Source: Spirogloea muscicola
Lineage: Eukaryota > Streptophyta > Zygnematophyceae > Spirogloeales > Spirogloeaceae
Assembly (NCBI GenBank): GCA_009602725.1
Contig: WELB01000041.1
Coordinates: forward strand, 744,576-777,103
DNA: 32,528 bases
Direction: 5' to 3'
Made by a program: the position numbers and the translations under genes. Positions 1 to 10,660 of the stretch are shown in pieces (position 1 is the stretch's first letter; each line of letters opens with the position of its first letter). The notes below the pieces were generated by a model that was given only the letters and a program-made list of their open reading frames with translations, was not told where the DNA came from and made no database searches.

Positions 1-330
1 AGAAAGAGGGGCTGGCAAAGCCAGCCCAAAAAGAATGGACAATGTCCAAAGCCGAAGAATGAGAAGCCGAGGAAGGACTCCTCTACTCTACCAATCACGA
101 CAACATACTAGGGAAGCTCAGTACCCGCGAGTGAGCAACATCAGGTCCGAGTAGCTCGAGGCAGGGAAGGAGGCACTCCGCCGAGACCCGGAGGCCGCGG
201 CCAGAGCGCGTCCTGCGCGCGTGTGGACAGCGTGGGCAAGGGATCGCAGAGAGGGGCTGGCAGAAGCCAGCCCAAAAAGAATGGACAAAACCCCTGCTGA
301 GCAGCCTCAGGTCAGAGACAGACGAATGTT
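1..330 (-). mobile_element. Two 5'-truncated LINE 3' ends with stem-loop modules
   Basis: Read on the minus strand, two pieces end in the element's C-terminal motif. One at about 290-324 reads SVSDLRLLSRG. One at about 118-157 reads SYSDLMLLTRGY followed by a stop. Both are close to a stem-loop module: GGGCTGGC at 9-16 pairs perfectly with GCCAGCCC at 20-27, and a similar hairpin lies at about 254-274. After the hairpin at 9-27 (minus sense) comes the pyrimidine tail CCTCTTTCT at the window edge. In the 290-324 piece the protein motif runs almost directly into the hairpin module, so its 3' UTR is shortened. No reverse transcriptase region is present. Confidence 0.7.
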
Positions 331-429
331 TCCGTCCGGGCACGAACATCAGTGTGTTAGACTGACGTGATGACCAACTACACCACGGAAACATTTCGGA
401 AAGCAGCCCCCCCTTGACGACAGCCAGAG

Positions 430-605
430 GCGGCAGCTAGACGGGAAGGTCAGCGGGAGCCCACTTGCGTCGCCGCCTTCCAGCGACGACGTCTCGTCCC
501 CCAGCTGCCGTCTCGCCGCTCCTCATTGCCCGCCGCTCGCACCCCCGTCACAAGCCCAGCGCCGCCTTCTGTGTCGTCAGCGCCAGTCCCGCCGCCGCCG
601 CCGCC
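430..605 (+). promoter_or_regulatory. GC-rich 5' region of the dioxygenase gene
   Basis: This short stretch is rich in CG and CCG repeats and lies directly before the predicted start codon at 606. That codon sits in a GCCGCCATGG context resembling a strong plant or animal initiation context. The region is inferred to be core promoter and 5' UTR. No TATA box is visible, and the transcription start cannot be placed from sequence alone. Confidence 0.4.
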
Positions 606-2777
606 ATGGGCGCCGCCGCCGAGCCCGTTGCCCCCGCCGCCGTGAGTGCCAGCCCCTGCGCCGCCGCCGCCGCCATCCTCTCGCTTCCCTCCGGAGCCCC
701 GTCTCCGCTCCCTTTTCCCTCTTGGCAGTTGCCTCGGTCCAAGAAGCTGGTCACACAGTCACAGTGCGAAGGATGGGAGTCTGACTCCCAGCCTCGTCCT
801 CTTCTCCGCCATTCCAAAAAGTGGCGCTTCTCGTAACGCTTCTGCCGTCGTCCTGCCCATCTGGCGAGCCAGCCTGCTCGCCCTGACGACACTCCGCTTC
901 TCTCCTTCCCCGCGCACCCGCCGAGGCAGCCCGGCATCGAGGCCTGGTACATGGACGACAGCGCCGAGGACCAGCGCCTGGAGCACCTCCTGTCACCCAA
1001 CCAGCCCGTCTCCTCCAGCATGCTCGATGGTAATACCCCCGGACCCCACTGCTCCCTGCCCCATCCCAAACGTCTCCTTCCTTCACTCGCGTTCATTTCC
1101 CTCCACTCACGTCCACTGCCCAGTAATGTAGCTGCAAATATGACCCGCACTTTTCTGGCATTCATAGTAGCTCTCAATGTTAGCAGTACCTCTTCTGCAT
1201 CCCTTCCCCTTGACTTTATACTTATAGACGCTGCTATGGCATAGCCCCCTCATCTTCACCCCATTGCTGAGGTACCTGGCCTCCTGAGCGCTTGCACGCA
1301 CCTCCTTGGCGGGCCAAAGCAGCCCCCAGTGCTCAGCCACTTCGGCTTGGAGTCGAGCTGACCACTAGATGCTACTTTGCTGCAGACTTGGGCGTGTTGC
1401 GGTGGCACCTTGACGCTGACAGTGGGAGAGCGACCCGAAGCTCGCCGCCATCCGGGAGGAGCGCGGTTATTCTTACCATGTGAGCGTGGCCAGTAGAGGC
1501 TCCTGACCCAGTGCATGCCTGATAACTCAATACCATGGCACTCAATAATCTGGACTCTAAGCTCAATCTTGGACCTTTCCTGGTAGTCGACCAGACTGGG
1601 GTGGTCTGTACAAGCGACTGTGTTGCCTAGGTCACTCAAGTCATCTCATGCAAATTGAATTCATGCAACGCCACATCATCTTTTCCAGTTGCTATCATTC
1701 TAGAGCAGTTTGCCTTGACCCCATACCAGGCTCTGCTCCCTCACTTTTGTAGTGTCACGGAGTTGTCGTAAACAACAGAGGTCACATTCTGTTGTATTGT
1801 CGCATCGTTTCCGCCACACATTGAAGTAAAGCTTCTGGCACCTGAACATAGTCTGATGCACTTGTGGCTGCTTGAGCAGGATGTGATTCTGGTGGCGCCT
1901 GACAAGTTGCAAAATTACGAACAGAAGATAAAGGGCTTCTTTGAGGAGCATTTGCACACAGACGAGGAAATTCGATATGTCCTTGAGGGCAGCGGTGGGT
2001 ATCCAGCCAGAAATAAATCCGGGACAACATAGTAGCTACGATGTGTGGCGCCTATATCTGAGTTGGCAGCCTTTTTTTGCCAGGCTACTTTGATGTTAGG
2101 GACACGGACGAGCAATGGATTCGTATCAAGTGCTGCAAGGGCGACATGATTGTGCTGCCAGCTGGTATATACCATCGTTTGACTCTCGACTCCAACAATT
2201 ACATCAAGGTGATTTGTTACCCTGCTGTCACTGTAAGGATGATTAGCATGTGTGAGACAGCTTCCCATTTCCATAGACCCTTGACTTCTCACAGTATCTT
2301 ATGCTTCGTGCATCCGATGCTTTTCTTACTCAGGCCCTTAGGCTTTTTGTGGGCGAGCCTGTATGGACTCCACACAATCGGCCTGCTGACCACTTGGATG
2401 CCAGGCAAGTCAGACAGTTGTGGGTAGGAAGACCACAGAGAGTCTGACATTGAAAGCAACAGGCTGAAGCTGCACTTGTAATCTGCATGATATAGTAGGT
2501 CAGCACCATATGATGCAGTGAATTAGGATTGAATTTGCGTGTATTGGGTAGTCTTCCTGAATAGGCACCATGTCATGCACAGTATACACAGCATCTGTGA
2601 ATTCATCTACAGGATTGACGCGTCACGATTCTTAGTGTGCGTACGAGGCCTGTCTGTAGTGGTGGTGTCTCCCACTTCATATCACCCTCAATTGTCTACC
2701 GTCTGTCGTCTGCTGTCTGCCGCAGGCAATCCTACATGGCTGCCCTGGCCAAGGCCCAAACGGTGTCTATCACATAG
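606..2777 (+). CDS. ARD: Acireductone dioxygenase (ARD), 7 exons
   Basis: Acireductone dioxygenase is a cytosolic cupin enzyme of the methionine salvage (MTA) cycle. With Fe2+ it converts the acireductone to the 2-keto acid precursor of methionine plus formate. Exons: 606-641, 930-1029, 1386-1479, 1880-1994, 2084-2208, 2334-2404, 2726-2777, giving about 197 aa, the usual plant length. Family signatures are [14 protein letters not shown] near the N-terminus, the metal ligands HLHTDEE (about H101, H103, E107), [17 protein letters not shown] (about H146) and [13 protein letters not shown]. The first exon is short, Ala-rich and has a good Kozak context. Two oddities: exon 3 is one base short, since the frame changes between LDADS and [15 protein letters not shown] at about 1415-1425; and the last intron starts with GC (AG|GCAAGT), which restores the expected end [12 protein letters not shown]. 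The frame change could be a real mutation or a base-call error. The gene identity is secure. Confidence 0.93.
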
Positions 2778-4235
2778 GGTGGCCGCACCACACTTCTTTT
2801 TTTTTTCGAGTTTGAGACATTCTACTCCATGAAATGTGACCTCATGTCATGTGTAAGATATGATAACACAGGTGCTGATGTCCAATTTTTTGCTGTATAT
2901 GTGGACAATCAATTTTTGCTTTGGCTAAATGATCGATAGAGAGGTATACTGACTTAAAGACACATAAGTATTGCTGGAAATTTCAAAATTATACATCCTT
3001 AACTGATTGCCTGTATTAACACCCGTGTCCCATTTGAAACTGCTCTTCGTTTGCTTGAGCAAATCTGATCTGAGCTGCTGGGTCGCAAATAGTACAGGTT
3101 GTTGCCTAAAAGACTGTCAGTACATCATGTGAATATTGCAGAATCTTAGGAGCAATATCTAGCCCGTCATTGGCTCTATTCAGAATCCTCACGTGGGTTG
3201 ACTGTCAATTGGTGGATGATTAGGATTTCAACCACTTACACGTTCTTACAAACAGCCTAGAGCGAATTTGGACGATTTGAATGAATGTCTCAGAACCCTC
3301 CTGAATTTGACACTAATAGTTGACACTTTAAGGATAAAAGCGAAAGAGCAGCAAAGGATGAAAACAGCAAAAGTAAAGCATTAAGGCCCTCGCCTGCTGC
3401 GCAAAAATATCTGGCAGCAGGCATTGATGTGGGAGCAGGCGAGCCTCCAGGTTGCCAGCTCCCTTGCGCTTCGCATGAAGCCCTCCATGTCCCTTTCATG
3501 GCGATGCTTGTTCACCTTCGCATTGCATTTCCATTGTGGGGCGTGACTAGATGCTACCGTGGACGTTTTGCCTGTGATCCTTTTCTATGCGTCTCTTGTC
3601 TTACTTCAACGTGGTAGACTGTGGCTGTTGAGCTAGCCTGGTTGGCTATTTGCGGTGCATAGTTGCTGACAGTCATCCTGCCCCAACGAACATAGACATC
3701 TGTTTTGGGTAGGCCGCTTACAGCAACTGCCCTTTGCGGTAGATACCACCCTTCGCTCTTCACCATCAGCTACCCGTGCGTTTCTAAGGGGGACTTGCGC
3801 TTCGTATCCCACTTTGGAAGTAAATTACATACTTGCACTATCGCTATTGCATCAGTTGCCGCTTCTCTATCCTGCACGTCCTTGGTCGGAGCAGCACAAA
3901 GTCGTCATTGCCTCCCAGATAACGGTGTCGGCCTGATCAGCAGCTCAGTGGCATGCAACAGCCCGCCGCCACCCTATCAGTGATCATCGAGGTGCATGGG
4001 CCTTTGCTGTGCTATGCAGCATTGCAATGCAAGTGAGCGAGGGTGTATTATCCCGATCTGTTAGCTCCAGAATGTGCTGGTAATGCCTACATGAGTGTGG
4101 TCAGCTGCGGGCAACTATGCTGGACCTCCTCAAGCCACGAGGCCGCCAGCTGAGGCCGTCTGCTTCGGAGTACGACTATATGCTCCGGTCCGCTCCGCAT
4201 GGCTGAGCATGTCTGTTGGCTCCTGCTTGCCAGGC
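2778..4235. other. Intergenic region, no gene recognised
   Basis: No open frame here resembles a known protein and no consistent exon chain was found. The first part is presumably the 3' UTR of the dioxygenase. About 2850-3300 is AT-richer than the neighbouring genes. The rest shows no clear repeat module until the stem-loop element near 4255. A small or lineage-specific gene cannot be excluded. Confidence 0.5.
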
Positions 4236-4345
4236 TGCCCGTGCTGCATGCAGCTTCCCTGGCCCCCTTCTCGTACTTTGTTCATTCTTTTTGGGCTGGC
4301 TAGTTCCAGCCCCCCTCCTCAATGGGCGAGCCTTTTCTTCTGCTC
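4236..4345 (+). mobile_element. LINE 3' UTR module with TTC-type tail
   Basis: This stretch matches the 3' UTRs at about 7215-7315, 25945-26035 and 32425-32520. The order is CTTCCCTGGCCCCCTTCTCG, then TTCATTCTTTTTGGGCTGG, a loop, CCAGCCCC, CCTCAATGGGCGAGC and a TTTTCTTCT tail. No coding part of the element is attached, so it is an extreme 5' truncation or a solo 3' module. Confidence 0.7.
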
Positions 4346-5399
4346 GGGACAGGATGCTGACCTTCATAAGACAGCAGATGAGCATATGACTTTGAGCAGA
4401 ACCCTTGCATCCTGGAGGGAGGGTGGCAAGGGACCTACCAGAAGAAGTGTTCAAGTCCCGTAAATTGGGGTTTGGGACACGAAAGCCCAATGCATGGCAG
4501 CCTTGCTGCTACCAGCCCCTTGCCGCACAGCTTGCTCGCGATTTCCAGTGTGGAGTCCGGGGCAGCATCTGCTTGGGGCAGCCTGCGGCTGGTGCCCAGG
4601 AGGTGAAGCCGCCACCTTGCGATGGTGCCACAGGGCAAAGACTGTATGGTGTGTGCCAGTACTTCTCATGCTGTGCTCTGGCTTGGCGCTGTCGCCTTCT
4701 CCCCTCTTAGCCTAGGGCTTCGCTTTGTGTAGCCCCTTCTTGTATGAAGGTGTGGAGGCTCGGCTTGACCTCCCTTCCATGTCATGCACACCGCGCTCCT
4801 CCTCTCTCTCTTACCACTTTCAAGGAGGAAGTTCAGCTCCTAACCATGTAAGAGCAGGATGTCACAGAGATAGAAGCTCTTATTGTGAGAAGCAGCAGCT
4901 TATGTGGATAGCTGGCGAGGGCTGTAAAGGGCTTTCCCAACAAGGTCCACAAGAGTCGGAAAGCGGATAGGCAAAAAAAGCAAGCAATTGCTAAGGATGG
5001 GCCTCTTATATAGAGAAGTTATGGCTGTGAGACAAAGGAAGCGCGGCCAGATTGACTGGTGGCTGTGAGAGCAGAAGCATCCAATTTAGAGCAAGAGGTT
5101 GCTCTTCTGAAGGAGGGGCGGGGGCTGTGAAGAAGCAGTTCATCCTACTAAGAAAGGGCTATTACATGTTTGGGCTTGCCCCTTGCAGCCCTCGCCTTCA
5201 AGTGCGGACAAGGTTGTTAAGGGCGAGGAGGGCCCGTCCTCCAATCACAGAAGGCCGTGTTCACGCGGGCAGCTTCCACGGCGACGACGCCGTTGCTGGA
5301 GCAAGTTGGCCACCCTTGAGCGCACACGCGCGGGCTTAAGCGCGTGCTTCATGGTGTGCACACTTCGGCGGCACTGTAGCTGATCAGCTCTGCGGGGCC
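4346..5399. other. Intergenic with a dispersed GCGCACCGC-type module
   Basis: No gene is recognised. At about 4709-4815 a module runs from TTCGCTTTGTGTAGCCCC through GGCTTGACCTCCCTTCCATG to CACACCGCGCTCC. A related copy in the same order lies at 24550-24662. At about 5035-5075 the strand carries a minus-sense hairpin-tail module (GCGCGGCCAGATTGACTGGTGGCTGTGAGAG, given here in two parts: GCGCGGCCAGATT and GACTGGTGGCTGTGAG), which also occurs near 10485-10525 and 31690-31715. Confidence 0.5.
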
Positions 5400-6560
5400 C
5401 TCAGCGGCCCCTCCAGACCTTGTCCAATCGTTTGGGCTGGCCTCTCACAGACCAGTTAATTTGAGAGCGAGCGCTGTTCTTAGTAAAGCCGGCAGCTCTG
5501 GCCGCCTCCGAGTTTGGCTGCCACAGGTGCGCTCGCTCACGTGCCGCTGCTGCCGCCCCCAATCCCTGCTCGAGTCGCTTCTGAGCCTGCCCACTCGAGC
5601 CGCACCTCTTGCCTCTCCTTTCCAACATGTGAGGCCCTCCAAAATAGGGGAGACGGCTGTGCAAAGCCAGCCCAAAACGAATGGACAATGTCCAAAGCCA
5701 TAGAAAGAAGAAAGGGCTCGCCCATTGAGGATAGGGGCTGGAACAGCCAGCCGAAGGAGGAGGGCCCCAAGGCCCTCCTCTTAGCTGCTAAGCGCTTTTT
5801 GGCCCCTGCGTACCTTTGTCAATCCTTTTCGGGCTGGCTTTTCACAGCCCTTGCCCCCATTGGGACTGCCATTTTTTAAGGCGCACACGCTCGCACGGGT
5901 CAATCGCCCTGTATAGGTGGGCCGGCGGGAGGCGCTAAAGGGGGCGGCGGGCCCCACCACCATGGTCGTGGGCCTAAAGCGGCTCGCGAGTCGGGGCCCC
6001 AGGATTGAGGGAGCGAGGCGAACATGCGCAGGGCTGCCGTCGAGGAGGGGTCCTGCCAGCAGCGCCGGCGCGAAAGCACCTGGCGAGGCGCCACTACCTG
6101 GCGCACACGCGGCATGGCGGCCGAGCAGAGCCGCCTGGCCGTGGCGCGCCAAGCCAAGCTGCGCCGCACGGCGGCTCAATGGGCGAGCCCTTAAATGGGC
6201 GAGCCCTTTCTTTTCTTTTTGGCGGGCTGGGAGCTCCCAGCCCGCTATTAAAAGGCCCGCCATATGGGCCCGCCGCCAACCTGCCGAGCTGCCGGAGCGG
6301 AGCCATAATGGTGGAGCCCAAAATAGACAAACGAAAGCAGCAGATATTTCCAAGGCGGCGTGGGGGCTGGGAAAAGCAATCCCACAGAAGAAATAGAAAC
6401 AGCTATTCCGACGTGAGGAGATGGCTGTGAGAGGCCAGCCCAGAGATGAATGTAAGCTCATTCAAGGGCCTCGAGGGCTCTTTGCCCAGCTCGAAAAGAT
6501 TGACAAGCCCAGAGGAATGCACAAAGGTCTGAAAGGGGCCAGAAGGCACAAGGAGCAGAG
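5400..6560. repeat. Cluster of stem-loop modules in both orientations
   Basis: At least five copies of the stem-loop module occur here. Plus-sense copies start near 5412 (CCAGACCTTGTCC then TTGGGCTGGCC) and near 5810 (TTTGTCAATCC then CGGGCTGGC). Minus-sense copies lie near 5650-5735 and 6405-6450, and a further one near 6180-6246. The minus copy at 5650-5735 ends in AAAGAAGAAAGGGCTCGCCC, which is the TTC-rich tail read from the other strand. GC-rich non-repeat sequence at about 5890-6175 separates them and may be part of the promoter island of the downstream gene. Long open frames on both strands here lack homology and intron logic and look like products of high GC. Confidence 0.6.
6222..6245. 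repeat. 24-bp perfect palindrome (GC-rich cruciform/stem)
   Basis: The bases from 6222 to 6245 are a perfect 12+12 inverted repeat with no loop, centred on GAGCTC. It contains the GGGCTGG/CCAGCCC stem of the dispersed module, extended outward by GC on both sides. It follows a CCCTTTCTTTTCTTTTT tail, the usual start context of a stacked module. Confidence 0.8.
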
Positions 6561-7110
6561 TTCTACTCTCCGTGACGTCGGCAGGTGGGCGCGCAATACA
6601 CCCCTCAAACAAGAAAGTGCTCGTCCACAGAGGAGGGACTGGCGGGAGCGGGGGCATCGCCGAAGGAACCATGGGGGCCCTCCGAAGATGCCGGAAGGGG
6701 TGGGCGGGTGCCAGCGTGGCCGCGCCGCGCCGCGACAAGCTGGCGTGACGTGGCGGCGCAACCCCCCCGCCCGCCGGCCCCCCTACCGCTGGTCGGGAGG
6801 CCCCCGCCGGCGCCTCCGCGCCCTCCGATGGTGCATCCACGGCGCACAAGGCGCGCGCTGAGCGCTCGCCGAGCGGGCGCCGGCCCACGTGATCTGCGCA
6901 CGTGAGTCGCCACGTCAGCGCCTGCGCGCTCGACGGGGCTCCACGATAAGCGGCCGGAGATGCGGCGCCGGGGGGGGGGGCGGGGGGCAACTGCCACCCC
7001 CGGGGACAGCCAGCCGGCTGGCTTCACAGCCGCTCCTTTCTTAAGCACCTGGCCAGCTTCAGCTGCCGCCATTTGAACATCGGCAGCCGCCCTTCGTTTC
7101 ATCGTCAGCC
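6561..7110 (+). promoter_or_regulatory. GC-rich island with ACGT-core motifs upstream of Cys-rich gene A
   Basis: This is a very GC-rich block without recognisable coding content. TGACGTGGC occurs at 6746-6754 and its reverse complement GCCACGTCA at 6909-6917. G-boxes CACGTG occur at 6886-6891 and 6899-6904. In green plants such cores bind bZIP and bHLH factors, including ABRE-type ones. A G10CG6 tract at about 6970-6986 could form a quadruplex. The link to gene A is inferred from order alone, because a LINE fragment at 7113-7320 lies between island and gene. Confidence 0.5.
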
Positions 7111-7112
7111 GC

Positions 7113-7320
7113 GTTCGTCTCTCCGTAGCCTAGCATCTCTGATCTGCGGCTGCTTAGCAGGGGTTAACCTGAGTGATTCGTAGCCGCTTTGTTTTTAGTA
7201 TGCTAGTTTTCCTCAGCGCTTCCCCTGGCCCCCTTCTCGTACTCTGTTCATTCTTTTTTGGGCTGGCTTTTCCAGCCCCTATCCTCAATGGGCGAAGCGA
7301 GCACTTTCTTCTTATTCCTC
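7113..7320 (+). mobile_element. 5'-truncated LINE fragment with intact 3' UTR module
   Basis: The fragment begins shortly before a frame reading SISDLRLLSRG-stop at about 7132-7167. It continues through the 3' UTR (GTAGCCGCTTTG, CAGCGCTTCCCCTGGCCCCC) to the stem-loop at 7260-7278, then CCTCAATGGGCGA and the tail CACTTTCTTCTTATTCC. It lies inside the 5' region of the Cys-rich gene A, between the G-box-rich island and the start codon. It could therefore be transcribed as 5' UTR or alter the promoter. Confidence 0.75.
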
Positions 7321-7349
7321 CCCCCCCCTNCCCCCCCCCCCCCCCCCCA
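7321..7349. repeat. Poly-C tract with one N
   Basis: A run of C, broken by a single T and an N at 7330, directly follows the TTC tail of the preceding LINE fragment. Its true length is uncertain. Confidence 0.8.
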
Positions 7350-7724
7350 CGACCTCAAACGAGCCAGGCCCCCACGCAGCGGCAGCTCCCGCTAAAGCCC
7401 CTACTCCGCCGCCGCCGTTTAGCTGGGTCCCTCCCGGCCGCTGCGACGCTGCCGGGCCCGTCCTCCGCAGCCGCGCAGCCGTCCTGAGTACCCTCTCCTC
7501 CTCCCGGAGACGGCGCCGTGCTGTGGGCGCTCTCAGCCTGCTCGGAAGTGGGACCCTTCGAGGCCTCTCCGGTGGCGGAGCTGGCAGCTGTGCTCACGCG
7601 AGCGGAGGCCTTGAGCTCGGGACTGGCACGAGTGCGGCTGCCACGAGCCTTCACAAAGCGGAGTGGCGAGCTTGAACCTCCTGCAACACCTGAGCGAGCG
7701 CCACCCAGAGGGCTGCCAGTAGCC

Positions 7725-9080
7725 ATGTTGGCAGCACGGCCACCAGTGGAAGTGCTCGCCCTCCTGCTGCTGCTTGCTGCCGCCGTTGGCACCACCGTCG
7801 CCACATCGTCTTGTCTGACGACACCCACGCCCATCTGTGTTTACAATGGGACGGAGAAGCCATACAAATTCTACGTCAAGAACATCATTCCAAGCCAGCG
7901 GGTGCAGGCCCCCTTCCCCTCTGCGCCTGCCTCTTTCCTTCCCTCCCTCTGTGACTTTCGTTTAGCTCGTATGCCCAAACCTTGCGAGGAGCCCTTCTCT
8001 CATCATTGTCACTGTCACACTTTGCAGCCGGCAGCACCTCTGAAGTGTTGCCTCGCTTGCTACTGCAGCGCATTGGCTACCTACAAGCATTCAGGCCGGA
8101 GCCTGGGAAGCTGGCATGGACGGGCAACTGCGACTTTGTGGTGGACAGCGATTGCAATGTTGTTCAGAGTTTCCGTAAGCACCAATAAGCTGGGCGCCTG
8201 CACACGCCATGCCTGCTATGCGGCTGTAGCAGAGCCTGAAGCAGCGGCTGATGGCTCCTCTTATTGTGCAGCCTGTTCGAAGAAGACAGGGAACCCTTGT
8301 ACAAGGTGGGGCAGCTGCGCGTGGCCCGGCAATCCAGCGACCTGTGCTACTAACGACACCAGCTGCATGTTCGAGGGTGGTCACTGCGTGGAAACCAACC
8401 GAGTAGACGGCGTCCGCTGCCCGATGACGCTGCCCATTAACCCATACTGGGGCATTGATGATGCATGCTTCTACCCCGGCGGCCAGTGCATGTGAGGTTC
8501 ATGCATATTCCCTCTATATTTCCAAACCCCTGCCTCTCCTGTCCCTCTCCCTCCCTTGCTCCCTCCCTTCCTTCCTCCCTCCCACCCCTCCTTCTTCTTC
8601 TTCTTTTCTCCTCCTCCTCCTCTTCCTCCTACTCCCCCTCTCCCTCCCTCTCCCTCCCTCCCTCTCCCTCCCTCTCCCTCCCTCTCCCTCNTTTTTTTTT
8701 TTTTTTTTTCATCCCACCTGACCCTCATGAAACCCAGCCCTCATCGACCCCAGCCATCTTGCTGAATGCATTCTGCCTCTGCCGCTCGCAGTGGTGGAGA
8801 GTGCCAGCCACGGTCCAAGCCCGACGGTGCACGCTGTTGGGGGTATGTCTGCAATGCAACGACACTGTGCTGCCCAACATGCAACTCTGGGCAATGCATC
8901 AATGTCGGCCATGGTGCAGGGCTATGCTGCCAGGAATGCACAGGCAAGCGCTGCCCGCCCTCAGTCAATGGAACCAAGGGCAGCTGTGTCACAGAGGACG
9001 ATACAGCCCTCTGCGCGTGCACGGCCAAGGGCTTCTGTGAGGCTACTGCAACGCCAGACTCTTGTTTTGGGAAGAAATGA
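7725..9080 (+). CDS. Secreted cysteine-rich protein A, unknown family, 4 exons
   Basis: Function unknown. Exons: 7725-7901, 8069-8174, 8272-8491, 8792-9080 (phases 0, 1, 2), giving 263 aa. The start was chosen because ATG at 7725 opens a classic signal peptide (MLAARPPVEVLALLLLLAAA...), whereas the frame upstream is GC-driven. There are 29 cysteines. Exon 2 has a GNCxFxxDSxC pattern. Exon 3 has GSCAWPG, DTSCMFEGGHC. Exon 4 has CCPTC, GQCINVGHG, GLCCQEC, CACTAKGFC and ends DSCFGKK. NGT, NDT, NAT and NGT sequons suggest N-glycosylation. The mature protein is presumably extracellular or cell-wall and heavily disulphide-bonded. The paired CC and C-x2-C spacing loosely recalls disintegrin-like folds, but I do not claim homology. 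A paralogue with the same exon structure starts at 15164. Intron 3 holds a long pyrimidine repeat. Confidence 0.87.
8500..8712 (+). repeat. Pyrimidine microsatellite and poly-T within intron 3 of gene A
   Basis: Almost pure C/T sequence: CTT/CTC repeats, then CCCTCTCCCTCC units, then an N at 8691 and about 20 T. The mirror-like homopurine/homopyrimidine character favours triplex formation and is also prone to misassembly. It does not interrupt the splice sites at 8492 and 8791. Confidence 0.85.
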
Positions 9081-10059
9081 CAACAGCTTCTCAAGTGCAG
9101 CCATCCTGGCAAAAGCTATCTATGCATCGCAACTTGTGCCTCTTAGCCAAGAACGGGCATGCCACCCGGCCCGAACCTCCACTTGCCGTGCTCCACCTTG
9201 CTCCTTCCACCCGTTTGCCAGCTGGCGATCCACCTCCTCGAGTTACTTTCCCTGGAGGCTTGTGGCGACCAACAAGCGTGCTGCTCCTCGCTGCGCCCAC
9301 TCCAGGCGGGCTGAACCACCTCTTTGCTTGCTTTGCTAGATGTGCCTGTGCGTCCATGCATACGGTGATGCATAGCACAAACATCTGGCGTGATGCTACT
9401 CAGCATACTTGTTCCATGTGGCGGCTAGCACTGTATCATGCCCGGTTCAGCTAGATCCTCGTTTTGACAGCATGAAGTGTATGGTGAAGCAGTTGCTGCT
9501 CACTGTCACAGAAGTCCAATATTCTCTGCATGATAGAGGGACTTCATCTGAGTTGCATTGCAACCTTATAACGAATCTTCGCAGTCATGCCTTGTGCTCC
9601 TGGAATTGTACCCTCATCCACCATACATAGCAGCGAGCATGCAGTCCCCATACTTTCCCTGGTCTTTGATGCTGCTGGTGTAAGTGGCCTCATCTCACCC
9701 TGCACAGGCTGCTTGACACGAGCACATTCGCGGTGCGTGTCAGTCCTGTGTGATCTGTGCCTTGGCATCTTGCAAGTCCTGCTGGGATACTCGGAAGGGG
9801 TCCGTGGAAGTCTTGCTCTAGTGAGCCCCCTTTGCTGCTGCTGCTTCCCACTGACCTATATCACCCAACTCGCCCTCTCAAAGAGCTTTTACTCGTCCTG
9901 CTGAAGTGCGAAGAGGAAGGAGGGCAAGGTGCGCGCGATGCACAGACTTCAGAGGGAGGCCGAGCCAAGCCAATGACTATGCTTGCGAATGGCAAACGGA
10001 TGCGAGGATTGGCGCCAGACCAAGCGAAACTCTGGTGCAGGAGGGGCTAGGAAGGGGGG
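9081..10059. other. 3' flank of gene A, no gene recognised
   Basis: This probably includes the 3' UTR of the Cys-rich gene. No canonical AATAAA was noticed close to the stop. Short open frames in all phases show no homology and no exon logic. Confidence 0.5.
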
Positions 10060-10660
10060 GGGTTGATAAGTAGACAGACACTTCCAATAGAGGGCGATGG
10101 CCGTGGTTGGCCAGTCCTGAAAATGAATGAATTAGGACGACTTTGGGATGGCGAAGTGGGAGGGGGAGGAGAGACGGCACGCGGTGCCCATGAAATCAGA
10201 GGGGTGGCCAACTCCAGCCAATGCATTGTTGCGGGGAAAGGGAAAACACCTCTGCCAACGTACGGCAATGGCTGTGTGGATGGGGATGATGAAGGGGATG
10301 GGCTGTAAGCGGGAGAGAGATGGCGCGCGGTGCGCATGATATTTAAAAAGAAGATATTAAAGCGGGGAGGAAGTGTCTGAGATGGGCGCGTTGAGTACAC
10401 GCGGCAGCCTCGCAATTGGAGGCGGCGCCCAGGATGTGGCCGCCCAACCAACCCTCTTTCCTCCGCGGGCTTCGTCCCAGAGACAAGCGCGGCCAGATTA
10501 AGTGGTGGCTGGGAGAGGCTCCCCGCCGCTCAAAGCAGCCGATGGCGCTTCTGCCGCCCGCCTCTGTGGCGGCGTCGTGGTCCGCACGTCTGCACTCGGC
10601 GACCTTGTCCGTCTCCTGTAGCCTGGCCTTCCTTTGAGCGGGGGGCTCAGGCCAAAGATG
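10060..10660 (-). repeat. Minus-sense stem-loop and GCGCGGTGC modules
   Basis: At about 10075-10130 and 10485-10530 the sequence resembles minus-sense hairpin modules (ATGGCCGTGGTTGGCCAG; GCGGCCAGATTAAGTGGTGG). At about 10167-10215 and 10312-10345 two close copies of another module read GAGAGACGGCACGCGGTGCC and GAGAGATGGCGCGCGGTGCG, followed by CATGA and A/T-rich bases. Further copies lie near 13150-13200 and 23270-23325 in the same orientation, and in the opposite orientation near 4790 and 24640. Confidence 0.55.

Noticed and set aside
5781-6990. Long overlapping frames of about 195-226 codons on the minus strand
   Set aside because: They cross stem-loop modules and GC-rich DNA and translate the repeats into protein. 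No homology or exon logic.
7518-7724. Earlier start for Cys-rich protein A (69 extra residues)
   Set aside because: It would bury the clear signal peptide that begins at 7725. The paralogue also begins directly at its signal peptide.
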